64,000 nucleotides of DNA, taken from the NCBI GenBank assembly GCA_947034895.1, contig OX344765.1, positions 31,005,001-31,069,000 of the forward strand, written 5' to 3'. Source of the stretch: Rhytidiadelphus loreus (Eukaryota; Streptophyta; Bryopsida; Hypnales; Hylocomiaceae). Numbering within the stretch: the stretch's first letter is position 1; every line of letters begins with the position of its first letter. The position numbers and the translations under genes were made by a program. Positions 36,277-46,773 of the stretch are shown piece after piece. The notes under the pieces are model-generated. The model was not told the origin of the DNA and made no database searches. It saw only the letters and a program-made list of their open reading frames with translations.

Positions 36277-37668
36277 TCATCTTGCCACGTTTTTGTGGTT
36301 AAGAGCGCTTACTACAGTATTACGCGTACGACAAGCCACATCTTTCCAACCACACATTTCTGCAACACGGTCAAGGGGGGCTTTGTCCTTTAATGCTTTC
36401 AAGGAATTTAATCTTGATCGTGCTTCTTCCACCCCTCGCTTCTCCAAGTCTATCTGATCTTCCTCCAACTTGCATGCTTCTATAATTTTGGCAAGCCGTT
36501 CTTTCGCAAACTCATTGCTAGAAGAACTAGATCCTCCAGCATGCCGAGAAGAGAATCTAAGGTAAAATGCTTCCAAGTCTAAAATCTTTGTTATTTGCGT
36601 TGACAAAAGAACTTGCCGACTTTCAAGTTCAGCACGTAACCTATTTACAATATCTCCACTCAAAGTTTGCGTTTCTTGATTGCGAAGCTTCTCACATTCT
36701 AGATGCTTTTCATCCAACTCATTTAGAAGCTTCTTGAGTTGAGCTTTGTAAACAACTTTGGTGTCCAACATTACTGTGTCAGGGACAGTTCCATCTTCAA
36801 CAAATTCCTCACTTCAGTACATGTCATCAACACAATCCAATTGGAACAAAGAAGGCTTCACATCTTCTTCTGTTTCCATCTCTGTCCAAAAAACATCATC
36901 TTCTGCTTCTTGCATGCATCCAAGCACATACTGCAAAACTTTGTCTTTTTCAGTGCGAGGGACTGTAATCGGATTCACCATAGCAAGAGGCAAAATATCA
37001 AGATTTTGTGGTTGCCTAGCTGGTTCACCCTCTTCTTCCATTCTCGGGGGAGGTAAATTTTGTGAAGTAGAAGCCACCATCGCCATGTTTTGGGGCTCCA
37101 TTGGAGGGTCTTCACCAAGGTTGTCTTCCTCTCCTAAAGATGAATCAGATGACGTCCAATGAAACTGCTCATCGGGCACTCCCTCCTTCAAGTTTTTCTT
37201 CTAGCCTAGCCCTTCACGTGGATTGGCAGATAGAGCCGCCCTTGGAATGTCTTTTGTCGGTGGAAGGCGAGCATGCTTCACTCCCTTGATTGAACTCCAA
37301 TCCACGCTTCGAAACAAAATGAGTTCCGCATACACCATTGCACATATGAAATATGGGACTTCGCTCCTGGGCACTGAATATGTGCCATACAAGTATCGAT
37401 AAATTTTTTTACAACGTTGTACAAATGCATCATTACGGCATGGATGCAAATTGGCCGTATTGTTGCGCCGATTCGTGTAGTGCCGATGATAGGGGAATAA
37501 CTTGTCGATGTGGCACCACCCCACGAAGGACTTACAAGTCTTGGCGGTCCAGTGGCCCGTAATTCGATCCCAACCTCGGTAGGCCGCACACGCTGGGTCC
37601 AAAACGATGCGTCGTTGCCTAGGGTGCATGGCTCCTTTTGCCTTGGTCTTCTTCTTGTGGTCCGCCAT
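36277..37668 (-). pseudogene. Coiled-coil family gene, copy 1 (TAG and TGA in frame; 3' end displaced)
   Basis: A single frame from ATG 37668 to 36277 with TAG at 37203-37201 and TGA at 36816-36814. The N-terminal ~150 residues share the family domain with the genes at 46.8 and 52.4 kb: basic start (HKKKTKAKG), YRGWDRITGHW, FVGWCHIDKLFPYHRHY, NNTANLHPC, FVQRCKKIYRYLY, VDWSSIK. After the TAG, QFHWTSSDSSLGEEDN aligns with QVQWSSTSSSDEHTHE of the intact copy, proving the frame continues. The last third is coiled coil (KKLLNELDEKHLECEKLR). The C-terminus matching the intact copy is found 3.4 kb away at 32630-32920. Function unknown; Trp/Cys/His-rich N-domain could bind DNA or metal, which is a guess. 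Confidence 0.6.
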
Positions 37669-37699
37669 AGGAGATGCTCTCGAGTCTCGAGATTTGGGG

Positions 37700-37785
37700 C
37701 AAGGAATCTAAACTTAACCCTAAACCGCAAAGTATTATCTAGCTAAACTTAACCCTAAACTGCAAAGTATTATCTAGCAATTAGT
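37700..37785. repeat. 43-bp tandem duplication with telo-box sequence
   Basis: CTAAACTTAACCCTAAAC(C/T)GCAAAGTATTATCTAGC occurs twice in tandem just upstream of the coiled-coil copy 1 start. Its ACCCTAAACCGCA(A/T)AGTA core recurs at 46723-46739 before the intact copy (in the other orientation relative to the gene). AAACCCTA-type boxes are common in plant promoters. Confidence 0.6.
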
Positions 37786-37848
37786 GAGTGATGGAGTAAA
37801 ATCAAGAACATGAGCCACATGTAAGTGAAACTCAAAACCCAAGCTCCC

Positions 37849-37895
37849 GGGCACGCAATCAGCCACTGTAAAGTAGGTGAAAGGCAGTACGCAGC
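37849..37895 (-). promoter_or_regulatory. Shared 5' module, coiled-coil copy 1
   Basis: On the minus strand: GCGTACTGCCTTTCACCTAC, then CAGTGGCTGATTGCGTGCCC. It matches the modules before the kinase gene (42693-42740), the intact coiled-coil gene (46511-46560), the RING gene (52509-52550) and, more weakly, the gene at 39.5-40.8 kb (40955-40985). It lies between the GGGCGAC array and the ATG, about where transcription would start. Confidence 0.6.
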
Positions 37896-37937
37896 AAGAA
37901 GGGAAAGTGGCGAAGTCGGGAGGGGAGACAGCTAATT

Positions 37938-38270
37938 AACCCGCAATCGCCCTAGGGCGAGTGCGGGAAGGGGCGTGTGCAAGTCTGAGAGCGACCGCGG
38001 GTAGGGCGACTGCGGGTCTAAGGGGCCGACTGCGAATGCGACTGCGGGTAGGGCAACTGCGGGTAGGGCGACTGCGGGTCTGGGGCTACTGGGGATGGGC
38101 GACCGCGGGTCGATGGCCATAGAAGTACTGGGGTCCTGCGCGACTGCGGGTAGGGCGACTGCGGGTCTGGAGCTACTGGGGATGGGCGACCGCGTGTGGG
38201 GCACCACAGAGTAATTTCTGGACCCCTACAGTGGGGCGACCGCGGGTGGGCGACTGCGGGTACAGGGCGG
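37938..38270 (+). repeat. GGGCGACCGCGGGT array 3
   Basis: About 16 units, some in pairs (GGGTAGGGCGACTGCGGGTCTGG-like steps). Part of the array (38060-38110 and 38145-38195) is a duplicated ~85-bp block. Plus polarity, antisense to the minus-strand coiled-coil gene. Confidence 0.8.
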
Positions 38271-38720
38271 GATTTTGAATTTCTGAACCTCTAAGACTTT
38301 CACTTTGAAGTTCTCTTACACAAAATTGTGGACATAAATTTTAGTTACCAATGCACTTCATAAAAATGTATTGCACCTTTTCATCTTTTATTTAAAAATT
38401 TGGGTTATGCATCTTTAGCCATTTTATTAATTATTGTTGCAACTTATTAGATTTGACATGCAAAAAGAGGATTCCCACCCTAACATCACTTCTGCAATTT
38501 CAATAAGAAAATAATCAAACATAAGAAATTTACCATCCATGATTCACATGGTTGCGTTTTATTTTCCAATGCAATCTCTATTATGTTTAGTTTGAATTTG
38601 TATGGTGAATCCATTGTAAAACAAGATCCAACTATGAAGAATGTGGGATTCTTGATCAATGTAGACCACTTTCGGAGAGCTCCAAAAGAAGGGGTTTGGG
38701 AATTGAGGAATAAATACCTT
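38271..38720. other. AT-rich spacer, no gene seen
   Basis: No coding frame with support between array 3 and the dispersed repeat copy. Confidence 0.45.
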
Positions 38721-38965
38721 TTATTCATTTATGGTCAAGTGTGATTGACACATTATAAATTGCGTGAGAGAACAAAACTCAATATAATCAATTATACAAT
38801 GCATAGGATAGGTGTAGTAAGATGGTTGTTCAAATATCTCATAAGGATTGGGTGTGACAGCATGAGCTCCCATATAACTTTCATCATGTGCTTCATCAAG
38901 CACCGTGAAGGTGTAGCTGGGAACTAATTGTCACAATTAATTGTCATAGCTATTTCCCAGCTGAT
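38721..38965 (-). repeat. Dispersed repeat, inverted partner of 4.85-5.03 kb
   Basis: Reverse complement of the copy near 4.9 kb, with few differences. The minus-strand frame reads LDEAHDESYMGAHAVTPNPY and EIFEQPSYYTYPMHC, open for 60 codons. Conservation of the frame in both copies hints at a former coding sequence; it has no recognisable domain. Confidence 0.6.
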
Positions 38966-39526
38966 TTCATGGTTTTGTTCAAATTTTATTTATCTGTACA
39001 TTCATAGGTATCCAAACAATAAAACTTGTTTCATATTAATTAAAAGTGTAGCCATCATATTTACAAACAAAGGGATTAAATCAAGGGCATACATTTGTAC
39101 ATTTTCAATATTTGGGGATTTCAAACTTGTGAACCAAGAATAACAAGCCACAACATTTATGGGTATATATTTTATTGGGGGGGTCACATTTATGGGTATA
39201 TATTTTTTGGGAGGGGTCACATATGTAAACCATTAAAGTATTGGGCACTAATCAATTAAACATTCATATACCATGGACTGTTTAGCAAAATATGATCATC
39301 CATCTGAGATAAACAATCCATGCATTGTTTAGCAAAATCATAGTATAGAAATGTAAAATGAAGTTCTTTGTCAAGCACATTGCTATTTCACATGTCTAGC
39401 ATGACTTTAGTACTATTATCTTCATAAATAACTTATTTCTTTTTATGATTCCAACTCAAAAATCAAAATAGGGTCTTATGCCATGGTACAAGGCTGCCGT
39501 TTGATGCACCACAACAATGTCTCTAG
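38966..39526. other. AT-rich spacer, no gene seen
   Basis: Contains an imperfect 30-bp tandem repeat at about 39150-39215 (ACATTTATGGGTATATATTTT twice, spaced by a G-run). No supported coding sequence. Confidence 0.45.
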
Positions 39527-40846
39527 TCACGAACGATTTGCCCGTGGCACAAGGTTGTCCAAGTTTGCGCGAGCTTGGTTTAACCTATTATTGGTCTACT
39601 CAAAGATATCCGTGGTGTTGATTTGAACGCTCAGAGATTGTGTAAATGCGCGTTCCGTCCCGTGCTCATCATCCTAAGGTGGAATTGTCATTAGTACATA
39701 TGATATTCACAGAATGGGGTACAAACAATACTAACCTAGCAAGTATATTAACTCGTGTTGTGGTATTGCACTAACCTTAATGAGTTGTAACAACAAGCAT
39801 CCATTCTCAGACTCGAAAAGTTTCTCGACATCCTCAAATTCTTCTAATAAAGCCCTGCATCTCCCGGCCCCCCATATCAATGAATATTAAAACATAACAA
39901 CTACATATGGGTATTTTTAGCATATAATCTTATAATACAAGTTCTATATTAGAACAACCGAACCTGAGGTTTGTGCAATCTTTTCCTTGCCGAACCCACA
40001 CATATTCTTCCATCATGGCCCACCCCTCCCTAATGGCCTCATCAAATTTGGCTCCCCAAACAATATCGCGTGTGTTTTGTATCAAACACATCACTCGTCC
40101 TGCAGCAAATAAGCACTAATAGTGAGATGAAATGTCCACCACCAACTATCCAACTAGAAATGTTCATTAATACATGTTCATTTCATTATTCAAGGATTCA
40201 AATCACCTATACAAAATGAAGGGCAATATTTTACTCACCCATTTTGCTGGCTTGGAAATGGCCCTTGGACTCATTGCATTGGCCATAATGAGCAAAGCAA
40301 TACAATTTGTAGCCTTTCCAAAAGTCCTTAATCCTATTTCAAAGATCACAAATCAATTCCAATAGAATAGTCATTGTCATGGTGATTCTCCCACCTATTA
40401 AAAAGACATTGTCTACAATACAAGTGGATGACAATAAGGAAGTCAAAGGCAAACTAAACAAATTTTTACCGGAAATATTCATGGTCGAGAATAATTATGA
40501 CTTCCTCTGAGCACTTGCTAAATTGAACACCTGCCATTAAGCCTGTAAGGAACCAAATAACTAATCATTAGCAATGCAAGAAGATTAAATTTGAATAGGC
40601 TACATAACAATTGAGGCCCCCTTACGTTACTATAACACCCAAAAATGAAAGAGAATCAATGAAGAACCAAATGAATCATTTTCATTTGAATTGCTAATTG
40701 TTTTAAATGTGAATTTAGTGTACCCTTTTTTGGTGACTTCACACCCATTTGTGTGTGCATCCTTATTATTCAACAACTTTGCCACAATGAATGCAATTGC
40801 CGTTTCAAGGCCCTCTACATCAAATGGCTTTGATATTCTCACTATC
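39527..40846 (-). CDS. Unrecognised multi-exon gene, six exons seen, one in-frame TAG near the end
   Basis: No large open frame exists; the gene is deduced from splice sites and phase. Exons at about 40846-40724, 40542-40470, 40333-40239, 40099-39964, 39860-39776 and 39673-39527 join to one frame: SKPFDVEGLETAIAFIVAKL, MAGVQFSKCSEEVIIILDHE, FWKGYKLYCFAHYGQCNESK, RVMCLIQNTRDIVWGAKFDE, AIREGWAMMEEYVWVRQGKD and ALLEEFEDVEKLFESENGC. In the last exon TAG at 39598-39596 is followed by 21 coding-like codons (TNNRLNQARANLDNLVPRA) to TGA. The first exon and ATG were not found; the 5' module at 40955-40985 and array 4 lie upstream. I do not recognise the family. Junction positions are accurate to a base or two. 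Confidence 0.5.
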
Positions 40847-40954
40847 CTAAACTAATGGAAAAGATTTTGGGTTCATTGAAGTATACAAGAAGTGTCTGCT
40901 GTATTGTTGGCTGTTTGTTGGAAACCAAAAAAACCACGAGACCTTCACAACATT

Positions 40955-40985
40955 GGGCCCACATTCAGCCACTACAAGGCAAGTG
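40955..40985 (-). promoter_or_regulatory. Shared 5' module, weaker copy
   Basis: Minus strand CACTTGCCTTGTAGTGGCTG followed by AATGTGGGCCC, comparable to CACCTACTTTACAGTGGCTG followed by ATTGCGTGCCC at copy 1. It sits between array 4 and the gene at 39.5-40.8 kb. Confidence 0.45.
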
Positions 40986-41042
40986 AACTACAAGGCGCAA
41001 TTATGGAAATTATGGACCACAGGCTGGAACAACCCATGAAAT

Positions 41043-41515
41043 ACCCGCGGTCGCCAGGGGCGCATGCGCTAACCCTAACACAGATACTAGGGCGACTGCG
41101 GGTCCGGTCCAAGGATCCCTTGTGTCTTTCAAGGGCGACCGAATGGTCAGGGCGACCTCGGGTCCTCGAGGGGGAAACACATTTCAAAATCCCCCCTCCA
41201 TCAGGGCGATTGCACATAGAGGGCGACTGCGGGTCAAGGAGAAAATGCAAACTCCTTGACCCGCAGTCGCCCTCTACGCGCAGTCGCCCATATGGAAGGG
41301 GAGGGAGACACCAAATAATTTTGCACCCTCAATCAGGGCCACTGCGCGTAGGAGGCGACTGCGGGTCAAGGTGGGAGACACCAAAAATTTTGAAAATGCA
41401 ATCTCCCCCCTTCCAACAGGGCAACTGCGCGTAGGGGGCGATTGCGGGTCCCCAGATCACTTCCAAAATCAGACCTGGGGTTCTAGGGCGACTACGCTTT
41501 GGGCGACTGCGGGTA
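41043..41515 (+). repeat. GGGCGACTGCGGGTC array 4
   Basis: Ten or more units, mostly plus polarity, often doubled as GGGCGACTGCGCGTA-GGGGGCGACTGCGGGTC. A short inverted pair at 41221-41290 (GGGCGACTGCGGGTCAAGGA facing TCCTTGACCCGCAGTCGCCC) forms a hairpin of about 20 bp per arm. Antisense to the gene on its left. Confidence 0.78.
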
Positions 41516-42152
41516 TGGGCATGTTTCACAAGATTAAATTTTTTTTTGGGACCCCTCTCCCTTATTGTTTCTAATTCCCTTTAATCATATGTTACTTCCT
41601 CCATTTTGTTTACAAATTCAACAAGACAAACAAATCCTAGGTTTTGCATTAGCTCTCCAACACTCCTTTGGCAAGAAGTTCCAAATGAAAGTTTTATGTA
41701 CATTCTAATAGTGGGGAGGTGTAATTAGATTTATTTGGGCATGATTCACGAGATGGTGTTTTTTTTGGGACCTCTCCCTTATTGTTTCTAATTCCCTTTA
41801 ATCATATGTTATTTCCTCCATTTTGTTTACAAATTCAACAAGACAAAAAAGACATGATTCTGTTTTAGGTCTAAAACACTACATCTCGTGTAGGATGTGT
41901 AAGTATTTTATGTAGGTTTAAGGATTTGATTCTAGATAAAAGTTTTATTATTGTTTTCCAAGGTCTAGGGTCTAGGGTTTAGGGTTTGGGAACCCCTTCA
42001 CATTGTGAGAATAATTCTTCCATTGCCTTGCCATGTCTTTGATATGAACTGATGCCTAATATTTATTACCAATTTAGTATGTGAGATAAGGAAAAATCAA
42101 TTAGAATATGCTGCAGATGCTAATTAGTGTTGGGTCAGAATGGTTGTTGGTT
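41516..42152. repeat. Direct repeat of about 105 bp inside a spacer
   Basis: The stretch from TTTTTTTTGGGACC through TTCAACAAGACAAA occurs at about 41539-41632 and again at about 41757-41850 with few differences; the preceding GGGCAT(G)(T/A)TTCAC(A/G)AGAT also matches. No coding sequence. The rest of the spacer is AT-rich, with TAGGGTTTAGGGTTT at 41972-41986, a short telomere-like run. Confidence 0.6.
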
Positions 42153-42640
42153 CAGGGCGACCTCGGGTCAGGGGCGACCGCGGGTCATCGACGAAGCAAA
42201 AAACACATTTGAATCAGGGCGACTGCACGTAGGGGGCGACTGTGGGTCAAGGAGGGAGACTAATTTTTCGGAAAATGAAAATTCAATCTCCAGTAGGGCG
42301 ACTGCGGGTCAAGGAGGGAGACTGATTTTTTGGAAAATGCACTCTATCTCCAATGGGGCGACTGCGCGTACGGGGCGACTGCGGGTCAAGGAGACTTCTT
42401 TATGGGCGACCGCGTGTGCAAGTTTCGGGATGGTTTAGTTGGTACCCGCGGTTGCCCACGATCCGCAATCGCCCTTGATGCACAGTCGCCCATTTCAGCG
42501 CTCCAAAAACGCGCAGTTGCCCATTCCCGCTGTCTTCAGACTCGTAGTCGCCCCACTTCAGACCCGCAGTCGCCCCTCTTCAGACCCGCAGTCACCCCCT
42601 CCCGACCCACAGTCACCCAAACGCACGCGCCCTGAGGCGA
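42153..42640. repeat. GGGCGACTGCGGGTC array 5, bipolar
   Basis: Units at 42153-42415 have plus polarity; units at 42445-42615 are reversed (GACCCGCAGTCGCCC). The gene-proximal half therefore reads ACCCGC-GTCGCCC toward the plus-strand kinase gene, as in the other arrays. The distal half could belong to a lost minus-strand unit. Confidence 0.78.
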
Positions 42641-42692
42641 CTTCGGGTACTTAAGCGTTAGTCCCACTTCCGATTCTCACCTTACTTTAGCC

Positions 42693-42780
42693 TTGCGCAC
42701 TGTCTTTCACCTACCTTCAGGTGGCTGGATGCGTGCCCGTGGGCTGGGGTTTCAATTGGGGGGGGAATTTTTGCCCTTTC
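42693..42780 (+). promoter_or_regulatory. Shared 5' module before the kinase gene
   Basis: GCGCACTGTCTTTCACCTAC, then CAGGTGGCTGGATGCGTGCCC, then GGGGTTTCAATTGGGGGGGG and AATTTTTGCCCTTTC. Nearly the same string precedes the unrelated coiled-coil gene at 46511-46600, including GGGGTTTCAGTTGTG and GATTTTTGTCCCTTT. It ends about 50 bp before the ATG. Confidence 0.65.
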
Positions 42781-42827
42781 AATCTACGAATTTTGAACTA
42801 TGGTTTTGAATTGTTTTTAAGTACAAC

Positions 42828-44419
42828 ATGGCTTTTCTACATGAAGGCAACACTACAAGGAGAAAGTCTTTATGGGATCTGGACCTTGATGATCCAATTT
42901 TTTTCGAGGTTCCGATAGCTGTAAATGAAAACGAAGAAGGAGGGAGTCAAGAGCGACGGAAGGGCAAGAAGCAGAAGTCAGCACATGACAAGGACTCCAA
43001 CTATCCTCCCCCGAGTTATACCCGATATGCATACGAAGCGTGTCTCCAGTGGTACGCAGGGAAAAGTGTACAATTCTTGGAGGCAAGCTATTTGAGGTGT
43101 CCTACAACTGGTAGTGTGGCCTTGCCAAACGATTTACAGGCACGGATTTTAACCAAGCTAAAGGGATCCGATGATTTCGCAGACATTGACTTGACATATT
43201 CTTCGAGACTATTTGAATGGCTTGATAACACATTGAAAGCGGTGATGTTCAATACCAAGAAACTGATGGAGGAACATCGACCGTTACTTCCGATAGTAGA
43301 GGAATCAGAAGACATCAAGGCATTCCGCCAAAAAATGGAGTGGTGGTCCAGCGCAGTGAAGAATTGGCAAGAGGCTCGGCAAGGGGTTTTAAGTGGAAAA
43401 ATGCAGCGGTGCAAGCAGCATTTGCACGAGATGGTGGATTGTGTATCACGTGGATCCCCGATATGGCGAAAGTGGTGCCCCTTAGTGCTTTTGAACGTGA
43501 AGGGGGGTATGCAAAAGTGCGTAAGGTACGCATTGAAGGAATGGATACAATTCCAAGCTACATCGCTTTTGCTGGGAAAGTATCCAAGGCAATAAACCCG
43601 CGTGAGGGGAGAGCGCAACGATCCATGGAGGCCCTTGCATGCCCCTTAAACCACCCTGGCATCATTAAGTTTTTTGCCATTCATTCTCGCACGAATGAAG
43701 CATACACTTTGTGGTGGAATGGGGGCCATTTGAATGAGTTGAGGCATTTAGATCGTTCTGTATCACCAACCATTGACTAGCATGAAATGCAAAAAGCCAC
43801 AAGACTTCCTGAAGAGAAACAAAAAGAACTTGGTCTCTTCCGAAGGCACAAGGCAAAGTTGGCATGGGCTTTAGTATATGTGACAAATCTCATGCACAAG
43901 TGCCGCGTGCTACACAATGACTTGTCTCCCATGAACATCATGTTGCATTTTCCGGATTATTCAAACGACATAATCAACATTGGAATTTGTGATTTTGGAA
44001 TATCAAGTCGTTTTGACGAAAACGCGCCTTCACATTTTGGAAAGCCATCTGAGGCCGAGAGGGATCAATATTGAGAAGGTCGTTGGTGGGTTGCCCCGGA
44101 GTTGTTTTATGCATATGGACCTCCAAATTCCGATACAAGCATACCGATCATGCAACAACGGTATAAATATACGCAACAGTCAAACTCGTATTCTATTGGG
44201 AAGTTGACTGAATGGATGAGAATTGGTGATATGGACAATTGGGACAAGGATTTGTTCAAGAACCGCGAGGGATCAATGTACTTTGGAATGAAGTTGCGTG
44301 AACTCGTGAACACTGACCCAAAGAAGAGACCAACGTGTATAGAGATCACAAATTCCCTTATGTCTCCACCATGGTCCATGATGCCCCCCGAATTGGTGTT
44401 CCGAGACTCACCTTTGTAA
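42828..44419 (+). pseudogene. Protein-kinase gene, frameshifted, with in-frame TAG and TGA
   Basis: ATG 42828 opens a ~185-residue N-terminal region (basic patch RRKGKKQKS, then helices) with no known domain. Near 43380-43395, in the run AAGGGGTTTTAAG, the coding frame must shift to reach the kinase domain. In the new frame: REGGYAKVRKVRI (glycine loop), IAFAGK at the VAIK position, CRVLHNDLSPMNIML (catalytic loop, Asp and Asn present), ICDFGISS (DFG), EGRWWVAPELFYAYGP (APE), DPKKRPTCIEI near the end. TAG at 43778-43780 and TGA at 44072-44074 fall in this frame; the second lies just before the activation-segment end. The domain is plant RLK/TKL-like in style but cannot be placed further. It is dead as read. 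Confidence 0.72.
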
Positions 44420-46169
44420 TAGGATAGTCTAGAGCAAGAGTTTAGTGGTGCAAGCAATGAGCTTGGTGGCCAATTATGTGTTGCTTACTTTGTAATATTT
44501 TCCTATAATATATGAAGGAATTTTATACTACGCGCCTTGTCTTTAGAAAAACAATTACTCAATGGGCTATTTGTCAAATTGTATATATTGAATATGGCCT
44601 TTTACACATTGTTATGCAAAGTGTAACAACTTTTGAATTCAAATGTTCTTGGTCCTTTTTGATTCCGTAGTATATAATGGACGCAAGGAAAATAAGAAAA
44701 TGAAAATAAATTAGTTGGTAATTGATGTTGAAGACTTGTATTATTTCTTGAATAAAATGTGCTAGTATGCAATTGAAAGGAGTTTTACTTTCATGGTCAT
44801 TGAATTCAAATAGTTGTTTTTTCAATCCCTAAAAAAATGTAAGTCATACATCATTTACATTCTCTTATTATTTTTTCTATTTCCAAAAATAAAAGCAAGT
44901 TGGTTTTTTTTTCCTATTTATTCTAATTCAAATATAGGAAACATACATTTTAGACTTTTTTAGACTTTTCCTTTTTATTCGTACTTTACCTATTTCAAAA
45001 TAGATGAGAGATGTTTTTATTTATTTATTTAACCTTTTTCACTCTCTTCCTATTTATTTTATTTGGAAAAAGGAAGTTCATTGACTTCTTGCGACCCCTT
45101 TTTTTTTTTGAGACAATGAAACAAGAGTGGATATTGCCAAAAAGATATGTAGCTATAATCTTTGTCATTTATTAAACATGCAATTTGAGAAAACTTGGAT
45201 GAATTCAATAATAAATGTAAATCTGGTTTTACCATATATATTATTCCTAGTAGCATAATGTTTTCCTACCATATTCTTTTTTTGGTATATGTCATCCAAA
45301 TTGATAAAAACACACATTCTTTCATAGATGGTTGGAGTATGATATAAGTCCAACAATGACTTTCATTTATAGATTTGTGTCCGTACAAGAAATTTAGTTA
45401 TTAGGCATGTAATTTACCAAAATTAGTTTGTGTAACATAGTATGTAATTTGAGTCTACATCCAAAAATACATAATGAACATCTCATGTCAAAACAATTAC
45501 AAAGACATTATTGTTACAATTGCAATGGTTAATAATCATAACATTGGTTATTAACAATTGAATTAGTTATTAACAATAAAATTAGTCATTAACAATGAAA
45601 TAAGTCATTTACAATAAAATTAAGAATTAACAATGAAATTAATTAATAAGAAAAAAATTAGTTAACAACAACTTCTTCTAAAACAATTGCAAAGATTTAA
45701 CTTCTGTTCAGATAATCAATAAGGAATCCATTTGCACCACAACCGACCTCAACCCTAATGGCTCCCCAAGTATAGTATAAAGTATAAACTAGTATTCCAT
45801 AAATTTTGCAACACAAATGGGATTGAGCTCACAATCTTTTTTTTTTCCCTTGAGATTTGGTGCTCAAAAGCAACAAAAAATTTAGGCTAGCTATAAGCTA
45901 TAGGAATTTTTTAGGAAAATTTTGGATGAAATTGCTAGAAAAACTTCAACTTCTAGAAAAGTCTTCTATGAAATCGCCACAATGTAAAGGAAAATAGAAT
46001 TTTAGATACTTAGTATCACATTTTCTATCCAGTACGTGGATGAATGTTGAAGCTTGGAGCCCCTCCGTAACATTTAGTATCGCCACTTTCCCAGCGCAAG
46101 GAAAAATGGAAAAAAAATATCACAATCTATAAACATGTACTAAGAAAGAAAAGAAAAGTCCATGCATTA
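44420..46169. other. AT-rich spacer, no gene seen
   Basis: Long AT-rich stretch with no supported coding frame. A simple tandem repeat at 45515-45665 is listed separately. Confidence 0.5.
45515..45665. repeat. TTAGTTATTAACAATGAAA minisatellite
   Basis: About seven imperfect copies of a 20-22-bp unit (A)ATTAGT(T/C)ATTAACAAT(G/A)AA. AT-rich; no gene. Confidence 0.7.
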
Positions 46170-46490
46170 ATAGATGGACCCGCGGTCGCCTTCGCAAAGT
46201 GGACCCGTGGTCGTCCTAGACTCGCAGTCGCCCTGGACCCGCGGTCGCCCATTCGCTCGGGCTCCTTTGACCCGCGGTCGCGTTGGAGCACCTGTCCAGA
46301 CCCGCAGTCGCCCCACTCTAGGACCCGCGGTCGCCCTCGAGCACTTGCGCTGACCCGCACTCGCCCCACTTCCGGACCCACGGTCGCCCTGGAGCACTGG
46401 GCTAACCCGCACTCACCCCACTTCAGGACCCGCACACGCCCCAAGGGCGACCTCGGGTACATCAGCGTTCTCCTCCACCCGCAGTCGCCA
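46170..46490 (-). repeat. GGACCCGCGGTCGCCC array 6
   Basis: About 14 units reading GACCCGC(A/G)GTCGCCC on the plus strand, the same direction as the gene that follows. Spacers are 10-25 bp and include GGAGCAC repeats. Confidence 0.8.
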
Positions 46491-46510
46491 TTAAATTTTC
46501 CCTGGCATTC

Positions 46511-46600
46511 TGCGCACTGTCTTTCACCTCTTGACGTGGCTGAATGCGTGTACAGAAGCTAGGGGTTTCAGTTGTGTGGGGGGATTTTTGTCCCTTTGCA
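46511..46600 (+). promoter_or_regulatory. Shared 5' module before the intact coiled-coil gene
   Basis: TGCGCACTGTCTTTCACCTC, then GACGTGGCTGAATGCGTG, then GGGGTTTCAGTTGTGTGGGG. Matches the module at 42693-42780. A telo-box-like ACCCTAAACC follows at 46723-46732. Confidence 0.65.
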
Positions 46601-46773
46601 CGGCTCATTTTATTCACGCTTAGATGACATAGGGTGTTTCACGAGAACATTGTATTTTTGTAAATGTTAAATGTGATAGGATTACGTTTAGCATTTTTTA
46701 CACCTACGGTTTAGGCTTGCAACCCTAAACCGCATAGTACTTAGTTGGCTACTTTTGAGACGAAGTGATCGTT

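Noticed and set aside
41965..41990. TAGGGTTTAGGGTTTGGG run as an interstitial telomere
   Set aside because: Only about two repeats of TTTAGGG; too short to claim a telomeric origin.
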